Notes under the pieces: model-generated
The model's database searches: none
What the model was told of the DNA's origin: nothing
What the model saw: the letters and a program-made list of their open reading frames with translations, nothing else
Part shown: in pieces, positions 47,334-58,313 of the stretch
How the letters are laid out: each line of letters opens with the position of its first letter
How positions within the stretch are numbered: position 1 is the stretch's first letter
Program-made: the position numbers and the translations under genes
Assembly: GCF_041260155.1 (NCBI RefSeq)
Contig: NW_027248375.1
Location: 186,001-250,000 of the forward strand
DNA: 64,000 nt
Source: Ptychodera flava
Taxonomy: Eukaryota; Hemichordata; Enteropneusta; Ptychoderidae
Direction of reading: 5' to 3'

Positions 47334-47687
47334 TTAAAGCCCCAGTGCTGCTAACTTTTGATGATAATTTCACCATTTTTATTTTGAATGTGAACCATAA
47401 TTCCTTGTTCTTCTCCCCAAAGAATGTTGATATACACAGTATCCAGCTTGTCAACTCAGCCCCTATGGTTGTAAAGTGCATTGTTATTGTTGAAAACTGA
47501 CTTCTGGTCCGGACTAGAATTCAAATGTAAACAATATTCATGCATTTTACACATATAGACGCTAAGTTGACAAGCTAAATAGTGGGTGTTTCAACATCCT
47601 TCAGAGAGTAGCATAAGAAGTTGCAATTGATTTATAAAATAAAAATAATGAAAAAACCATCGAAAGTTAGCAGCACTGGGGCTTTAA
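47334..47687. mobile_element. TTAA-flanked MITE, 354 bp
   Basis: TTAA+AGCCCCAGTGCTGCTAACTT at the left and its exact mirror at the right (inverted repeats about 28 bp with one mismatch). Both ends are flanked by TTAA. The high identity of the ends suggests a relatively young insertion. Non-coding. Confidence 0.85.
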
Positions 47688-48586
47688 TTTAGTGAAGCTT
47701 TGGAATGCCCCTGGTATGCAGTTTATATGTCGACACTTGAAGCCCTATACAGAGCGCCCTCTACTTAGAATTTCTGATCCTCATTTCCAATCGCAAATTG
47801 TGTTTTGTTTGAAGGTATATTCACCAGCGATTGAGGAATTTTGTTAAAAGTAAAGGAATAAAGTGTCGATGAGTTGTAAATTGGCCTCTTTAATACTATG
47901 GCATTGAGTAAGGGTGATAGTTTAACATTTTAAATTTGTCTTGGAAGCTGATATATTGTTGGTTGTTTCATTGTGGTTTTATACATTCCCCCTCACTTTT
48001 TTGTCATTTGAGTCGAATATTGATATTTTAACTGTGTAATTCCGATTGTAAGCTCAACATTGAATCTCAACACTAAAAACTATTACCTATAGATTTCCAA
48101 GATTTGTTGTCATGACACCAAGAGGTCAGGACATACCATTCTCTGATACTTATGCGGACACACTAAACTTTTACCGCCATATTTCAAAAAGAAAAGACAG
48201 GAAGAAATGGATAGTCTTACAAAAGCTCTCGCCAAAAGCCCAAGCTTTTGTTGACAGTTATTTATTTCAGTATTGTTACAGCTATTGAACCCAAATATTG
48301 CGTCAAATAATTAGTCATGGAGAGATTATGTGATTTTTTGTTTGAATCGTAGTATAATTCTAGCTATGGCGATATGTACACCATTGACAATTTTGAAATA
48401 ATCGCGTTAGCATGCAGGGAGTCCCTGTGGAGCATACGCCTACCCTTTTACGGCCTCGTGTAGATGGTAACGGGAAACAAGAAATTGCAAAAGAACTAAA
48501 CGTCGTTACCCCAACGCTTGTTGACACAACGCAAAATTACCAATAATATATAGTATCGTAATATTGTGCATATATGTGTAACACGA

Positions 48587-48794
48587 TTGGAACTAATTTG
48601 GTATAATTGGATGGTTTAAGTAATGCCGATTTAATCTACAAATGTGATCTCATCTGCTTTTCTTTTTACATTACACACTTGTTTTTATGAGTAATTTGTA
48701 ATATTGGAACATTCAGCTATACGGCACCTAACACTTTCAAGAAATTTTCAAATATGAAAATCCAATTATCCCAAATTAGTTCCAATCGTGTTGT
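48587..48794. mobile_element. ACGATTGGAACTAATTT-family MITE, about 208 bp
   Basis: Terminal inverted repeats of about 32 bp (ACACGATTGGAACTAATTTG ... and mirror) differ at one or two positions. The interior matches the copy at 36966-37181. Confidence 0.85.
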
Positions 48795-50013
48795 GTGTAA
48801 GTCCCAATTCTAGTTAAGCTAAAATGTAGAATTCATGCATATGAATAGACGATAGTATGGCCGGGTCGATCGGATATGTGAACTTGCAGCCGATTGGCCA
48901 AAGATGGATTTGGAAGATGTCTTTATTTGGCCGTAATTCTACGCTATGTCATCAGAAGAACGCAGGGATGGCAGTGGCACAGGTGTGTGTGTGAAAGCAT
49001 GAAAAGCTATATTAGGGGTTGAATAAGCTTATCTAATGCATATGGGGAGTGCACACGATGAGGAAACTGTTATGAATCATTATAGTTGGTAAAATTACTT
49101 TTTAAACCAAAGAATATAATTAAAGGTATTTAAATAATGCAACATTGCAGACGGTATTTATCTGAACGAACTTTATTACAAACATGTACCTGTGTGGTCA
49201 TGAACATTATTCATTATCATAAGCATGTACATTCTATACTGGAGCAGGAACGTTTAAAATTTAAATTTACTATTTCACTGATTTGATTCGTCAGAGTATT
49301 TGTTCACGATTTGTGATGAAACAAAAAACAGCAACTTTCCGTGTTATTAAAGTATATGCTGAAAGACTCGGACGGTTGAACTTCTAAAAATCCTAATTGG
49401 TTTGATGAATGGTTTACTCAATATAGAGTCTTGTTAGCTAAAACGAACTGCAAACTTTTTACAAAATGCATCAGATCGTCTAAGAACATGAAATGCGTTT
49501 GTGGTTTTCTTGGTGGTTTCCTTCATAATATCTTCAAACATTTTTGCAATTCTTAAACTTCTAGCAGTCGCTCACAACTATTAAAGCAAATATATTTTAC
49601 ATTGAAGTTTTCATAGTCTTACCAATATGCTACACTTCCAGCCACGGCCAAGCAACATCGCTTGCACATTCAACACAATCTGACTGCGTTGTACAGTCAG
49701 AAAAAATGTGGATAACGTTCACCTAAAATTTGTGCTAGAGTCCTCTCGTTATAAAAAGCATACGCACCAATTCCTGAATGAAATCAAGCACATATTACGA
49801 CCATCATTGGCCGCCTTGTTGCTGGAACTATACGACTTTCCCCCTAGGCCTTGAAGAAAGGTCAAATCAGTAACACTACTCGATGACATGGCAGCGAAAC
49901 ATAGCAACGAGAAAAGTCAGTTTTGGTTTGCATTTCAGCATTACACCGAGAAATATGATCAAACATATCTACGGTGTAACCTATGCATATGATGATTGTA
50001 AACAAACATAAAT

Positions 50014-50019
50014 TTTATT
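50014..50019 (-). terminator. Candidate polyadenylation signal of the Ig receptor gene
   Basis: AATAAA on the minus strand, about 210 bases after the stop codon at 50227. Confidence 0.5.
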
Positions 50020-50226
50020 TTTGTAGATATGTACTTAGACTACTATATATTTCATACTCATAAGCTTACTAAGGCAATTTGCCATAGCTGCATCATGCAT
50101 TATTCGGACCGATAAGCATCAATAAGGCAAAATATTAAGGTTACACTGAAAAGATGTGTTCGTTGTAAGTAATTTCTCAAACTATTTACTGGTAGTCGTA
50201 TACTGAATCGAATGTCTTTGTCCTCC

Positions 50227-51885
50227 TCAGTAGCTATCGACTTTGACGAATTTGTCGGTGTTGTTTCCGCTTTCTTTTCCCGATGCGCACAGATTGGTAT
50301 TCAAACCGATATCATTGTTTTTCTTCACGTTAACGTTGCTCTTTGTCATCTGCTCACCTTCTCTGTATCTCTTGTAGCGTGATCTACACCAGCGCAGGCC
50401 TATAACGGAGAAAGCGCCGAGAAAAAACATGGCCGACGCTACGGTGAGCGCCAATGATACCGACATGCAGTCTGGAGAATCGGTAACAATTCCGACCTGA
50501 TGGTTGGCACCGCTCTCTGAAATCATACTGGTATCAACTTCTGTTGCGTGTTCCGTCTCTTCTCCGTCTAACTTGATTGTTGACACAGCGGCTGAAGTTC
50601 CAACCATATTTGTTGCTTGGCAACCAATATGGAAATTAGTGTAATCCTTCAAATTAACACGAAGTTTCAGTATTTGTCGATCAGACTTCTCAAGAATGTC
50701 GTATTGCCCATGAAGTAAGGCCTCAGACACCGGTTTGTGGTTAACGTGCCAGGTGTAATCTAACACAGTTGGGTTCGCCTTGGCGGAACACGTAAACGTG
50801 AGATTATCAGCGACTTGCCCTTTATCTGAAATACGCGACAGTGAGACAATCGGTGAAAATTTCACATCAATTGGTCCAATGGTGCAAAGTTTATCCTTAT
50901 CCAGGTTAAAGTGCTCCTCAACACAGGAAATGTAAGCTCCGTCATCATTTGCTGATAGCGACCACGTATCCAGCACATCTACTCTATCAGGACGAATCAA
51001 AGACCCCTTTTTATCTTCGCCATCTTTTCTCCAAAATAACTGAACTCCGTCCCCGGAATTACGAGACAGACAAGCTATAACTATATCATTTCCCTCTACA
51101 AATGAGTCACGTGGATTTAAAACATGACAGGATGGATAAATACGAGGGGCAGAGACGACAGAAACAGTTACAGTGTCCGACTTCGTTGCATAATATGGTT
51201 CGTTCCGCCGGTAAATTACGCAGGTGAAGTTTCCTGAATCTTCTTGCTTGACTTCCTGAATTTCTAAATCGAAGACCCCAGAGCCGACCTCACCGCGTAC
51301 GTGATAACGGGATTTAATGTTCGGTATACCAAGCATAGTCGGATTCAAAATCCTACGATCGTGCGAAATTGTGTAAACACCTTTCATCCAATGAACAACG
51401 AACATGTCACTGTTTAAATTGTCAATTTCGCACGACAGAACCACCGAATCGCCCTTGATCGCTACTTTGTGTCCCGGATGTTGTCGAAACTGTGGCGGTG
51501 TGACTTGCACGGCAGCGAGCCTCGACCACATGATGAAATGAGAACCACTGTACAACAAACACCTGTAATGTCCCGCGTCTCTCGGCACAACGTTGTGGAT
51601 AGTTAAGTTGTGCTGCCCTTGTTGGTTGTAACGTTCCTGATATACGTATCGCTCTCTGCCATGGATATACTTGTAGCTATCCTCTGTATTGTTCATCTGC
51701 CAAATCACTCTGTATTCAGACTTGTCTCCTATCATGCCGTCAATTTTACAGTGGAGCACGGCATTTGTACCCTCAGTAAAATCTGCATCCTCGGGTTGTT
51801 CAACGAAGATAGGTTCGCATTGAACAGCGCTGTAGAATACCAAATTCAATGCCACAGTCAGCGGAAGAACCAGACCTTCAAACAT
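50227..51885 (-). CDS. Single-exon transmembrane receptor with four Ig domains, 552 aa
   Basis: Complete frame from ATG (GAA before it, good context) to TAG. Residues 1-23 are a signal peptide ending SAVQC. Ig1 has Cys46/Trp62/Cys109 with the DAGHYRC motif. Ig2 has Cys152/Trp166/Cys222 (EDSGNFTC). Ig3 has Cys272/Trp285/Cys321. Ig4 has Cys366/Trp379/Cys422. A helix at about 474-497 (MSVSLALTVASAMFFLGAF) spans the membrane and is followed by a basic stop-transfer RWCRSRYKRYR and a tail of about 50 residues. N-glycosylation sites include N65, N93, N219 and N361. Architecture suggests a cell-surface adhesion or recognition molecule of the nephrin/kirre/CADM type. No orthologue is recognised. Lack of introns is unusual for a multi-Ig receptor. 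Confidence 0.9.
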   Translation of the reverse strand: MFEGLVLPLTVALNLVFYSAVQCEPIFVEQPEDADFTEGTNAVLHCKIDGMIGDKSEYRVIWQMNNTEDSYKYIHGRERYVYQERYNQQGQHNLTIHNVVPRDAGHYRCLLYSGSHFIMWSRLAAVQVTPPQFRQHPGHKVAIKGDSVVLSCEIDNLNSDMFVVHWMKGVYTISHDRRILNPTMLGIPNIKSRYHVRGEVGSGVFDLEIQEVKQEDSGNFTCVIYRRNEPYYATKSDTVTVSVVSAPRIYPSCHVLNPRDSFVEGNDIVIACLSRNSGDGVQLFWRKDGEDKKGSLIRPDRVDVLDTWSLSANDDGAYISCVEEHFNLDKDKLCTIGPIDVKFSPIVSLSRISDKGQVADNLTFTCSAKANPTVLDYTWHVNHKPVSEALLHGQYDILEKSDRQILKLRVNLKDYTNFHIGCQATNMVGTSAAVSTIKLDGEETEHATEVDTSMISESGANHQVGIVTDSPDCMSVSLALTVASAMFFLGAFSVIGLRWCRSRYKRYREGEQMTKSNVNVKKNNDIGLNTNLCASGKESGNNTDKFVKVDSY

Positions 51886-54800
51886 TTCGCAGTCAATGAC
51901 AGAACAACGCCCACACTAAACGTATGTACAGAGACAGGTGTTTAGTCTGTGAAAGCTTTCAGTTGACTGTGTCCTTCGTTAAGGTTTACCGGGGTTTATG
52001 AAATATGCTATTGAGGAGTAAGATTTCAATTTCCTTCATCCTTGGTTTTTTATTCTTTTATGACGTCACCCAGGAAGCCACGTGACTCTGTTCACAATGG
52101 TGAATGCAAAGTTGTACTTTGGCGAGAGGATAACCGCTGAACTGCTGACAGGACGACCATGACAATTCTAACATGAATTCTCTTGTCGAAAAAATAAGGC
52201 TCAGAGAAGTAACACTACTTTTATTATAACATGACGTGAGCATATTTTGCCTGTGAATTAAAAGTCGGACATATTTGGATAATTTGACAATCAGTCCATA
52301 CTGATATTTGATGCACAATACGATACGCTGTGAATTCATTTGAAACTCGTACTGTAACAGCTACCTCAGATACACTATGGACCATTTATTTAAAACCAAA
52401 TGTTTCTAAAAAACAGTGAACCAAACTTGCAAAGCAGAACTTTGTACAGAACTTCCCCCCAAGTGGCTGGCGAAGTATTTGCAAGGCCTAGGCAGTTATC
52501 CCCTCCCCGGACCCGCTGTCGAATCTGTTGGGTGTCCCCCCTACAAGTAACCAAATGATGTCAATTACATCAAACTATAACAAGGGACTAAATAGCGGGA
52601 AAATGAACAGAATTCAAAGTGAACACATTTATTTTCTTCTCCAGAACATGCGTGTACCTCATGACTCATTCAAGTACTGGATACTTTGCTACAATAATTT
52701 TACTTAAAGTATTGAGCATTTGTGACTGCAACACAAACTTTAGATATCAGTGTGTAAAGAATCAGTATAATAAATTCAAGGTTGATTTTGCGCAATAAAC
52801 GCAAACATTGAAAGTCACGTGAGTGGTTAAAGAGATTGTCATCGTATAGATCAGGTAAATGTATTCAAACATAGATATCTTCTGTGTTTTATATAATTCT
52901 ACACTCATTGAGAACTTTTCTTTCTCTTAACATCATACATTTTCTGCAAAACACAGACTGATAGAAGATTTTGGAGGGGGTTTCAATGACACATAATGTT
53001 TTGCTTGGCCTGAAGGAGATAACTTTCAGAATTGAAAGAATCAGCTTCTTTGAAACCATAGAATTTACTTCCCTCTGGCTTGTCTATTCCAAACAGATTA
53101 CACGCCTTCGACTCGGACACGCACGATCTGCACTAGTTTTAGGCACCCCTTTCGATTCTCCCGGTCCCGATGTGTTTTGAATGTAGCGTTATGTGTGCGG
53201 CCCCAGTATAAGACTACAATTTCATCGGTTGAACATCACCTCGATTAGCACTGCTATTTGCTACAAGTTCAAATCCCGTTGGGTGTAATTATGAGAGAAC
53301 AGAAAATTTAAAGACAGCGAGGTCATGTGAGCATGAAACGCAGGAAAATGTCAATTTCTTTTAAAACTCAGATATGATATATACGCTTCCCTCCAAATAT
53401 ATTACAGTCATAAGTCGTGCGTGGAAACACTGTCGTTTCTCCCTTTGGTAAGATGAGTCAAACAAGATAAACTTTCACGCCAATTTCACCACTAATTTCT
53501 CATGTATTATACTATTTTTCGATTTCAAGACTGATGAACAAAAAAGTGAGTAAGTATGACTGATTCTAATGGGAATCGCTCATTACTATTTGCATAATCT
53601 TACAGTCAAAGTTTTCGGAATTCTGACAATCGAGATCGCCATTGTTGTCAAACTTCCTTTGCTATGTACAGGAGCGATCACATGCACATGCACTTCTAAA
53701 AGACGGAAGTCATTGATCTTGACTGGACGGAAACCAATCTATTCTGGACGGAAAGAGATTGTATATTTCTCATATCTGTTCTTTGGATTCCCGGGGGGGG
53801 GGGGTAAATGAACAATAGTAGATGACCCTCCTTGAACTTTGATAAGCGAATGTTCGTTTTAATAATTTTAATGTTTATATGTATCCGTGTCCGTTTTGAT
53901 GTTTATGAAAAAACTCGAAAAAGACTAGCTTATACATTGTACTGGCTTATAGCTTGTACCTTTAATTATTTTGCAATAAATGTCTACAATTTCTATCATA
54001 CCCGTAAACTTTCAAAGTACAAGAAGATAATGAAATTACATTTTACATTTGAAGTAGTTACAGTAGCCTGGAGAGTGGGGTTTATGATTAGAGTATTTTG
54101 AAAGTTTGGCAAATGAAAACCAGGGCGAAACAAAGGCCTTTCCAGATGAAACGGTAATGGCGCAGCAGTGGCGAGCTACAGAAACGATAACTGGCCTTAA
54201 AACAGGCGCAAAACTGACAAATTCCACAAGATGTGAACGGAAAAGGCATCCAAACAATCTTTTTGTGTATTTAAAGCTGGAAAAGTGTCTTAAGGAGCAA
54301 TAAAATGTCAATAAATATGAATGTAAATACACTACAATATCGGATAATAATGATTTTTTGCCTTTGGGTGTGTCAATTACATGCATTTACACTCAGACGC
54401 ATTAGGCCAAACAGTAAATTGTGCCGAGATTTCGATAAAGTGAACCCAATTTAGATACAGAACAAATAAAGAAAATAAGAAAACAATTTCTTGTATCTGC
54501 CATCTATCCGTGTTTATCTGGAATTGTTTTTGTCTCTGCTGACTATGGCGTCACATGATTGCGATGACTCACACGACTAGGAATAGGTATTCACATGATT
54601 TGTGCGGACGAAAACAAATCCTACAATGAACGGAAAGTGTTTTGACGGTTCATACAACCGTTAAGTTGATCCCTGGCTGTCAACCAACATTGGAAGGGGA
54701 ATGACCTTCCTTGGCACTTGTTTTGGTGAACTTAGATCGATCAAATTAAAGTGTTTAATAAACGTTGGTCTTTAATGCACACATGTATGTAAAATATAGG

Positions 54801-55743
54801 GAGTGCTCTAGTTGTAATTGTTTTATTTTCGGGAGTACAAATAAGTTTCGGTCGTGTCTATGTGACGTCCCGTTGTATGTTTCTTGTATGTACTTTCTTC
54901 ATTTTCAATTTTTGCCTTTTATTAGATTTACATTTTGTATTTCATATTTTAACTTTTCTGTAAGTGGCTGCCAACTGGCGCTGTTGACGAGAATAAAATA
55001 AATAAAACGAAAATAAAAATTATATGAACTAAAATTAGGTTATAGGTTTGACTTAAAACGGTCTAAAATGGGGTCATGAATTAACCCCAGCTGATTTTTG
55101 ATGTGTGTCTGTCATATTTGCTCCATTTATAGTATAGTTGACTCCATTCTTAACGCGAACTGTCGATTTGTATATGTGTCAAATGTAAATACTGGTCAAA
55201 ATTTTACCGCGTTAATGAATCTGAAAGTCAACATTTACTTGACATATAGTCGTGAAGTAAGAACGGCCTTCTAGCGTTACACGAACTAGATTAGCAGCAT
55301 ATCAAAGTTTGATATCAGGTCATGGTCAACAGTTCTCTTCTTAGTTAACGGAAACACAAACTCGAATTTCTTTGTCGCCCCACTGAAGTAGAGGGTAACT
55401 ATGTAAAATTAACAATTCTGAAATGCCAGTGTCTATTGTAAATGACATTATTTGCCCGAAAAAGCAATTCACATGAGGTTATCTAGTCATCACAGAGCCC
55501 GCCCCTGAAATTGGCTCTGAGAAAACTTTTGTTTTTACTCAGAAACTACAGCAGTGTCTGGATATCGTCTGTATCACTGCCTCTTCTTAATTTCCTCGTC
55601 CGTTTACGGAATACTATTTTCGGTTTTTGTGTCCATCATAAAGAAAATAATATTTGAGTTGTTAGAATTATGAGTAGAACACGTGGTTGGCCCGTATAAA
55701 TGTCATAATCTTTAAACTCAACCATTTAATCCAAAAGATGATG
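51886..55743. other. Intergenic between Ig receptor and CUB-LDLa genes
   Basis: No gene seen. Open frames at 53569-54386 on both strands are unconvincing; the one at 54106-54303 begins at TTG, not ATG. There is a poly-G run near 53791. The sequence around 53267 (GTTCAAATCCC) resembles a Pol III B box but is unsupported by a tRNA fold. Confidence 0.5.
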
Positions 55744-56150
55744 TCACTCGGTCCTTTGATCATCCTCTGGTCGTATATTCTCACGAAGTTCTATATTCTC
55801 TTCTGTCTTAACTGCACTTCCATTTGTCAGAGCATGGCCGCCACGTTCCAAGACAGGGGTCGAATAATTTGAACTGTCGGCTTCCCCAGCTGTACTGCGA
55901 GCCAAGTACATCGCTCGCGACGAAACGCTGTTCAAGCGTGGATGACTTGTCGATTCTGATGCACCGGAATAAATACTTTCAATTGACATCCCATCATGCA
56001 GCTCTTCCTCGGCCTTCATTTTTGTCCTCCAAAAGAAATAGCCGATGATGATGGCCGTGACCAATATGACACCAATACTTAAAACAACTCCGACGCCGAC
56101 AATTATCATCAGCCTGACTTTTGACAGGTCAACTACCGCGTATAAATCGT
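55744..56150 (-). CDS. Membrane-span and cytoplasmic-tail exon
   Basis: 407 bases ending TGA, acceptor ATTATTTTCAG. Encodes DDLYAVVDLSKVRL, the membrane helix, a FFWRTKMK stop-transfer and the tail. Confidence 0.9.
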
Positions 56151-58313
56151 CTGAAAATAATAAAGAAAGGAAAAGGAGACATTGTGTGACGGTGTGTGAT
56201 GTATAAACGGCGAAAATGTCATATATGTTTTGATATCGTGCAGTATGAACTCTTGCAAGTACTTGTAGTCTAATTTACATGCATCAAATTGATTGATATT
56301 ACTTCACAATACCAAGACATAAGAAGAAGAAAACAAAACAACAAGAAGTAGCCCCTGATAAAAATAGTTATGCCTTCATTGACCCCGTAACTGCTCTAAC
56401 CTGGGACGTGAAGCATGTTTTCAAAAAAAGAAGGGGCAAGTAACATAGGTACAGACAGAACAGAATGCAAAAGAAAATAAGTCCTGGTTTCTCGTTGTAG
56501 TTAACAGAAAAAATGCCTATCGCCCGACACTTAGATGTCTATATTTAAGTTAGTGCTAGGATCCCGAGCGGTTGTCATAGGGGATGGTAAATATTGTCGA
56601 TTTGTGACGCCATTCGATCCCTTTAGACGAATAAAACACGTTCAAGGAATGTTTACTTAACACGGTCAAGCAGAAGTTAAATTTAATATATTGTTTGGGT
56701 CTTATTCGCGGAATGTTTATACAAAGTGCCCGGATGTCTGACACACATACACAAATATGGAGTTTAGAGGTTTTCATAACACACATAAGTATCCTTGCTA
56801 CAATGCCAATAATTTATCTGACATAAACGTACAAATCTATCGTCTGCGAAACCTTCATCGTCGTTTCTAGAATCGATCATTGGAATAAAAGACAGAATAT
56901 TTGCAGAACGCATCTTTGATGAAAGGGAGAAAGGCTTTCCAGAAACAAGGCACAGAGACCATTGGCAACACTACTTTGTTCTATTCTCGAAATGCAAAAC
57001 ATCAAACCGATGGAGAATGATCATTAAATACAATAACAAGCCTTACTGAAAAATTACGCAGCAAAGAGAATGACTATGAGTATTTATGATAGATTTCAGG
57101 GAGACTGAACATCAACAGCCATACCAGAGTGGGAGCCAGTGTTAACAAACATGGGCACACCAGTTCGGCGTATTTCAGAGTGGGAGTCAGTGTCAACAAA
57201 CATGGGCGCATCAGTTCGGCGTGTTTCTCACCCCGGATGGAATCATACTAGACTTTGTTTACTGATATAGTTACCTCTGCACGGGCCTTCCAAATCATCT
57301 TCATCGGCGGCATCGATACAGTTGTCAACGCCATCACATGTCAGACTATGGTGTATACACATGCCACTGTTGTTAAAACAAGGAAAACAATATCCTTCTG
57401 CAAGAGTGTGAAACCAACATTAATGAGAAACTTCAACTAATGACGAACAGAACTGCTTAGGTTATCTGTGTTGGATAAAATTCTTTGGAACGATACCTAT
57501 TTATATCAAAATATACAAACTGCCTGCACGTATTGGTGCACTTACGACAATTTCTCCTTTCTGGGTATTTTGTCGCTGCTGACTATTACAAAGCGGTGTG
57601 ACAATTTCAATTTGAATTTTATTACACCAAATAAATGCATTCATAAATTCACGAATTGAATAAAATTCAAAAATGTACAATAAGTAACAAGAGTTAACAA
57701 AACACAGTTGTGATGATCAAAATATTACTGAGTCCAACAAGAAGAAAATAAATATGACAATACATCATGGCATCAATGTATGTTACATCATGTGATCTAG
57801 AGTGACGTGACCACTGTTTGTAGACTTTGGTGTGACAGCTTACTTTTGATGACACAAACAACATTTTGAATTGAAAAAAGTGTTACTGTCACTCACCTGC
57901 AACACTATGAAACGAAGTAAAAATGATTCTGAACACGGCAAGTGGTGCTGTGCTTCTCCTCAATCGTAGTGTGATCCCATTGGTTGTTGTGTTGATTGGT
58001 CCGGGAACAGTTTGATTTCCAAGGAGAGGATCCGAACACAGTCCACCAGGTTTTGTCAAAGGGTCATCGGTGTTGTTAAAACCGTCGTAAATTTCTAGTC
58101 TATGGTTTCCACAAGTCCTCGGGTCGTTGGAAATGACACTGAAGTGTTCAAATCTTAGATTTATCTTCCATTCGTCTCCTGTTCTGAATGATATGGTACA
58201 GTCGTACTTAAAGAAGCTGGCCATACTTCCATCGTCTTCGGCGACTATGATTCCGCCGGTTTGTATTTTGTATGTACCACAGTGACTGGATTCGTCTTTA
58301 CCGTACATTCTCA
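55744..58313 (-). CDS. CUB-LDLa transmembrane protein, last three exons (5' incomplete)
   Basis: Exons 57897-58313, 57275-57397 and 55744-56150 join in phase 1 throughout. The first encodes a CUB domain (CGTYKIQTGG..., FRTGDEWKINLRFEHFSV, CGNHRLEIYDGFN, and a final FRIIFTSFHSV strand). The second is one LDL-receptor class A repeat with CDGVDNCIDAADED, including the calcium-binding acids. The third has a short stem, a membrane helix (MIIVGVGVVLSIGVILVTAI) and a cytoplasmic tail of about 90 residues rich in Ser and Glu, ending RPEDDQRTE. CUB-LDLa-TM order resembles the membrane-proximal half of NETO or LRP3/10/12-type proteins, but with one CUB and one LDLa. A signal-peptide exon, and possibly more domains, must lie upstream; I could not find it. 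Confidence 0.85.
57116..57225. repeat. Tandem duplication of about 57 bp in an intron
   Basis: CAGAGTGGGAGNCAGTGT and AACAAACATGGGC, CAGTTCGGCGT recur twice in order within the intron between the LDLa and membrane exons. Confidence 0.8.
57275..57397 (-). CDS. LDL-receptor class A exon
   Basis: 123 bases, acceptor CTCTTGCAG, donor GCAGAG|GTAACT. Six Cys in the LDLa pattern (YCFPCFNN, GMCIHH, LTCDGVDNC, GPC). A symmetrical phase-1 exon, as is usual for LDLa modules. Confidence 0.9.
57897..58313 (-). CDS. CUB domain exon
   Basis: 417 bases, acceptor GTCTGCAG, donor GTTGCAG|GTGAGT, phase 1 to phase 1. Holds four Cys in the expected order (SSHCG, KYDC, RTCGN, GLCSD) and several N-glycosylation sites (FNNTD, LGNQTV, INTTTN). 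Confidence 0.9.

Larger units (their letters stand above)
46614..50226. other. Intergenic between STAND NTPase and Ig receptor genes
   Basis: No gene seen apart from the two TIR elements at 47334 and 48587. Short open frames near 46792-47155 are not convincing. Confidence 0.5.

Noticed and set aside
51610..51945. Plus-strand 111-codon frame opposite the Ig receptor
   Set aside because: Antisense shadow of the signal peptide and first Ig domain, which carry all expected conserved residues on the minus strand.
53240..53290. tRNA-like B box GTTCAAATCCC
   Set aside because: No A box at proper spacing, no cloverleaf pairing and no SINE tail could be found.
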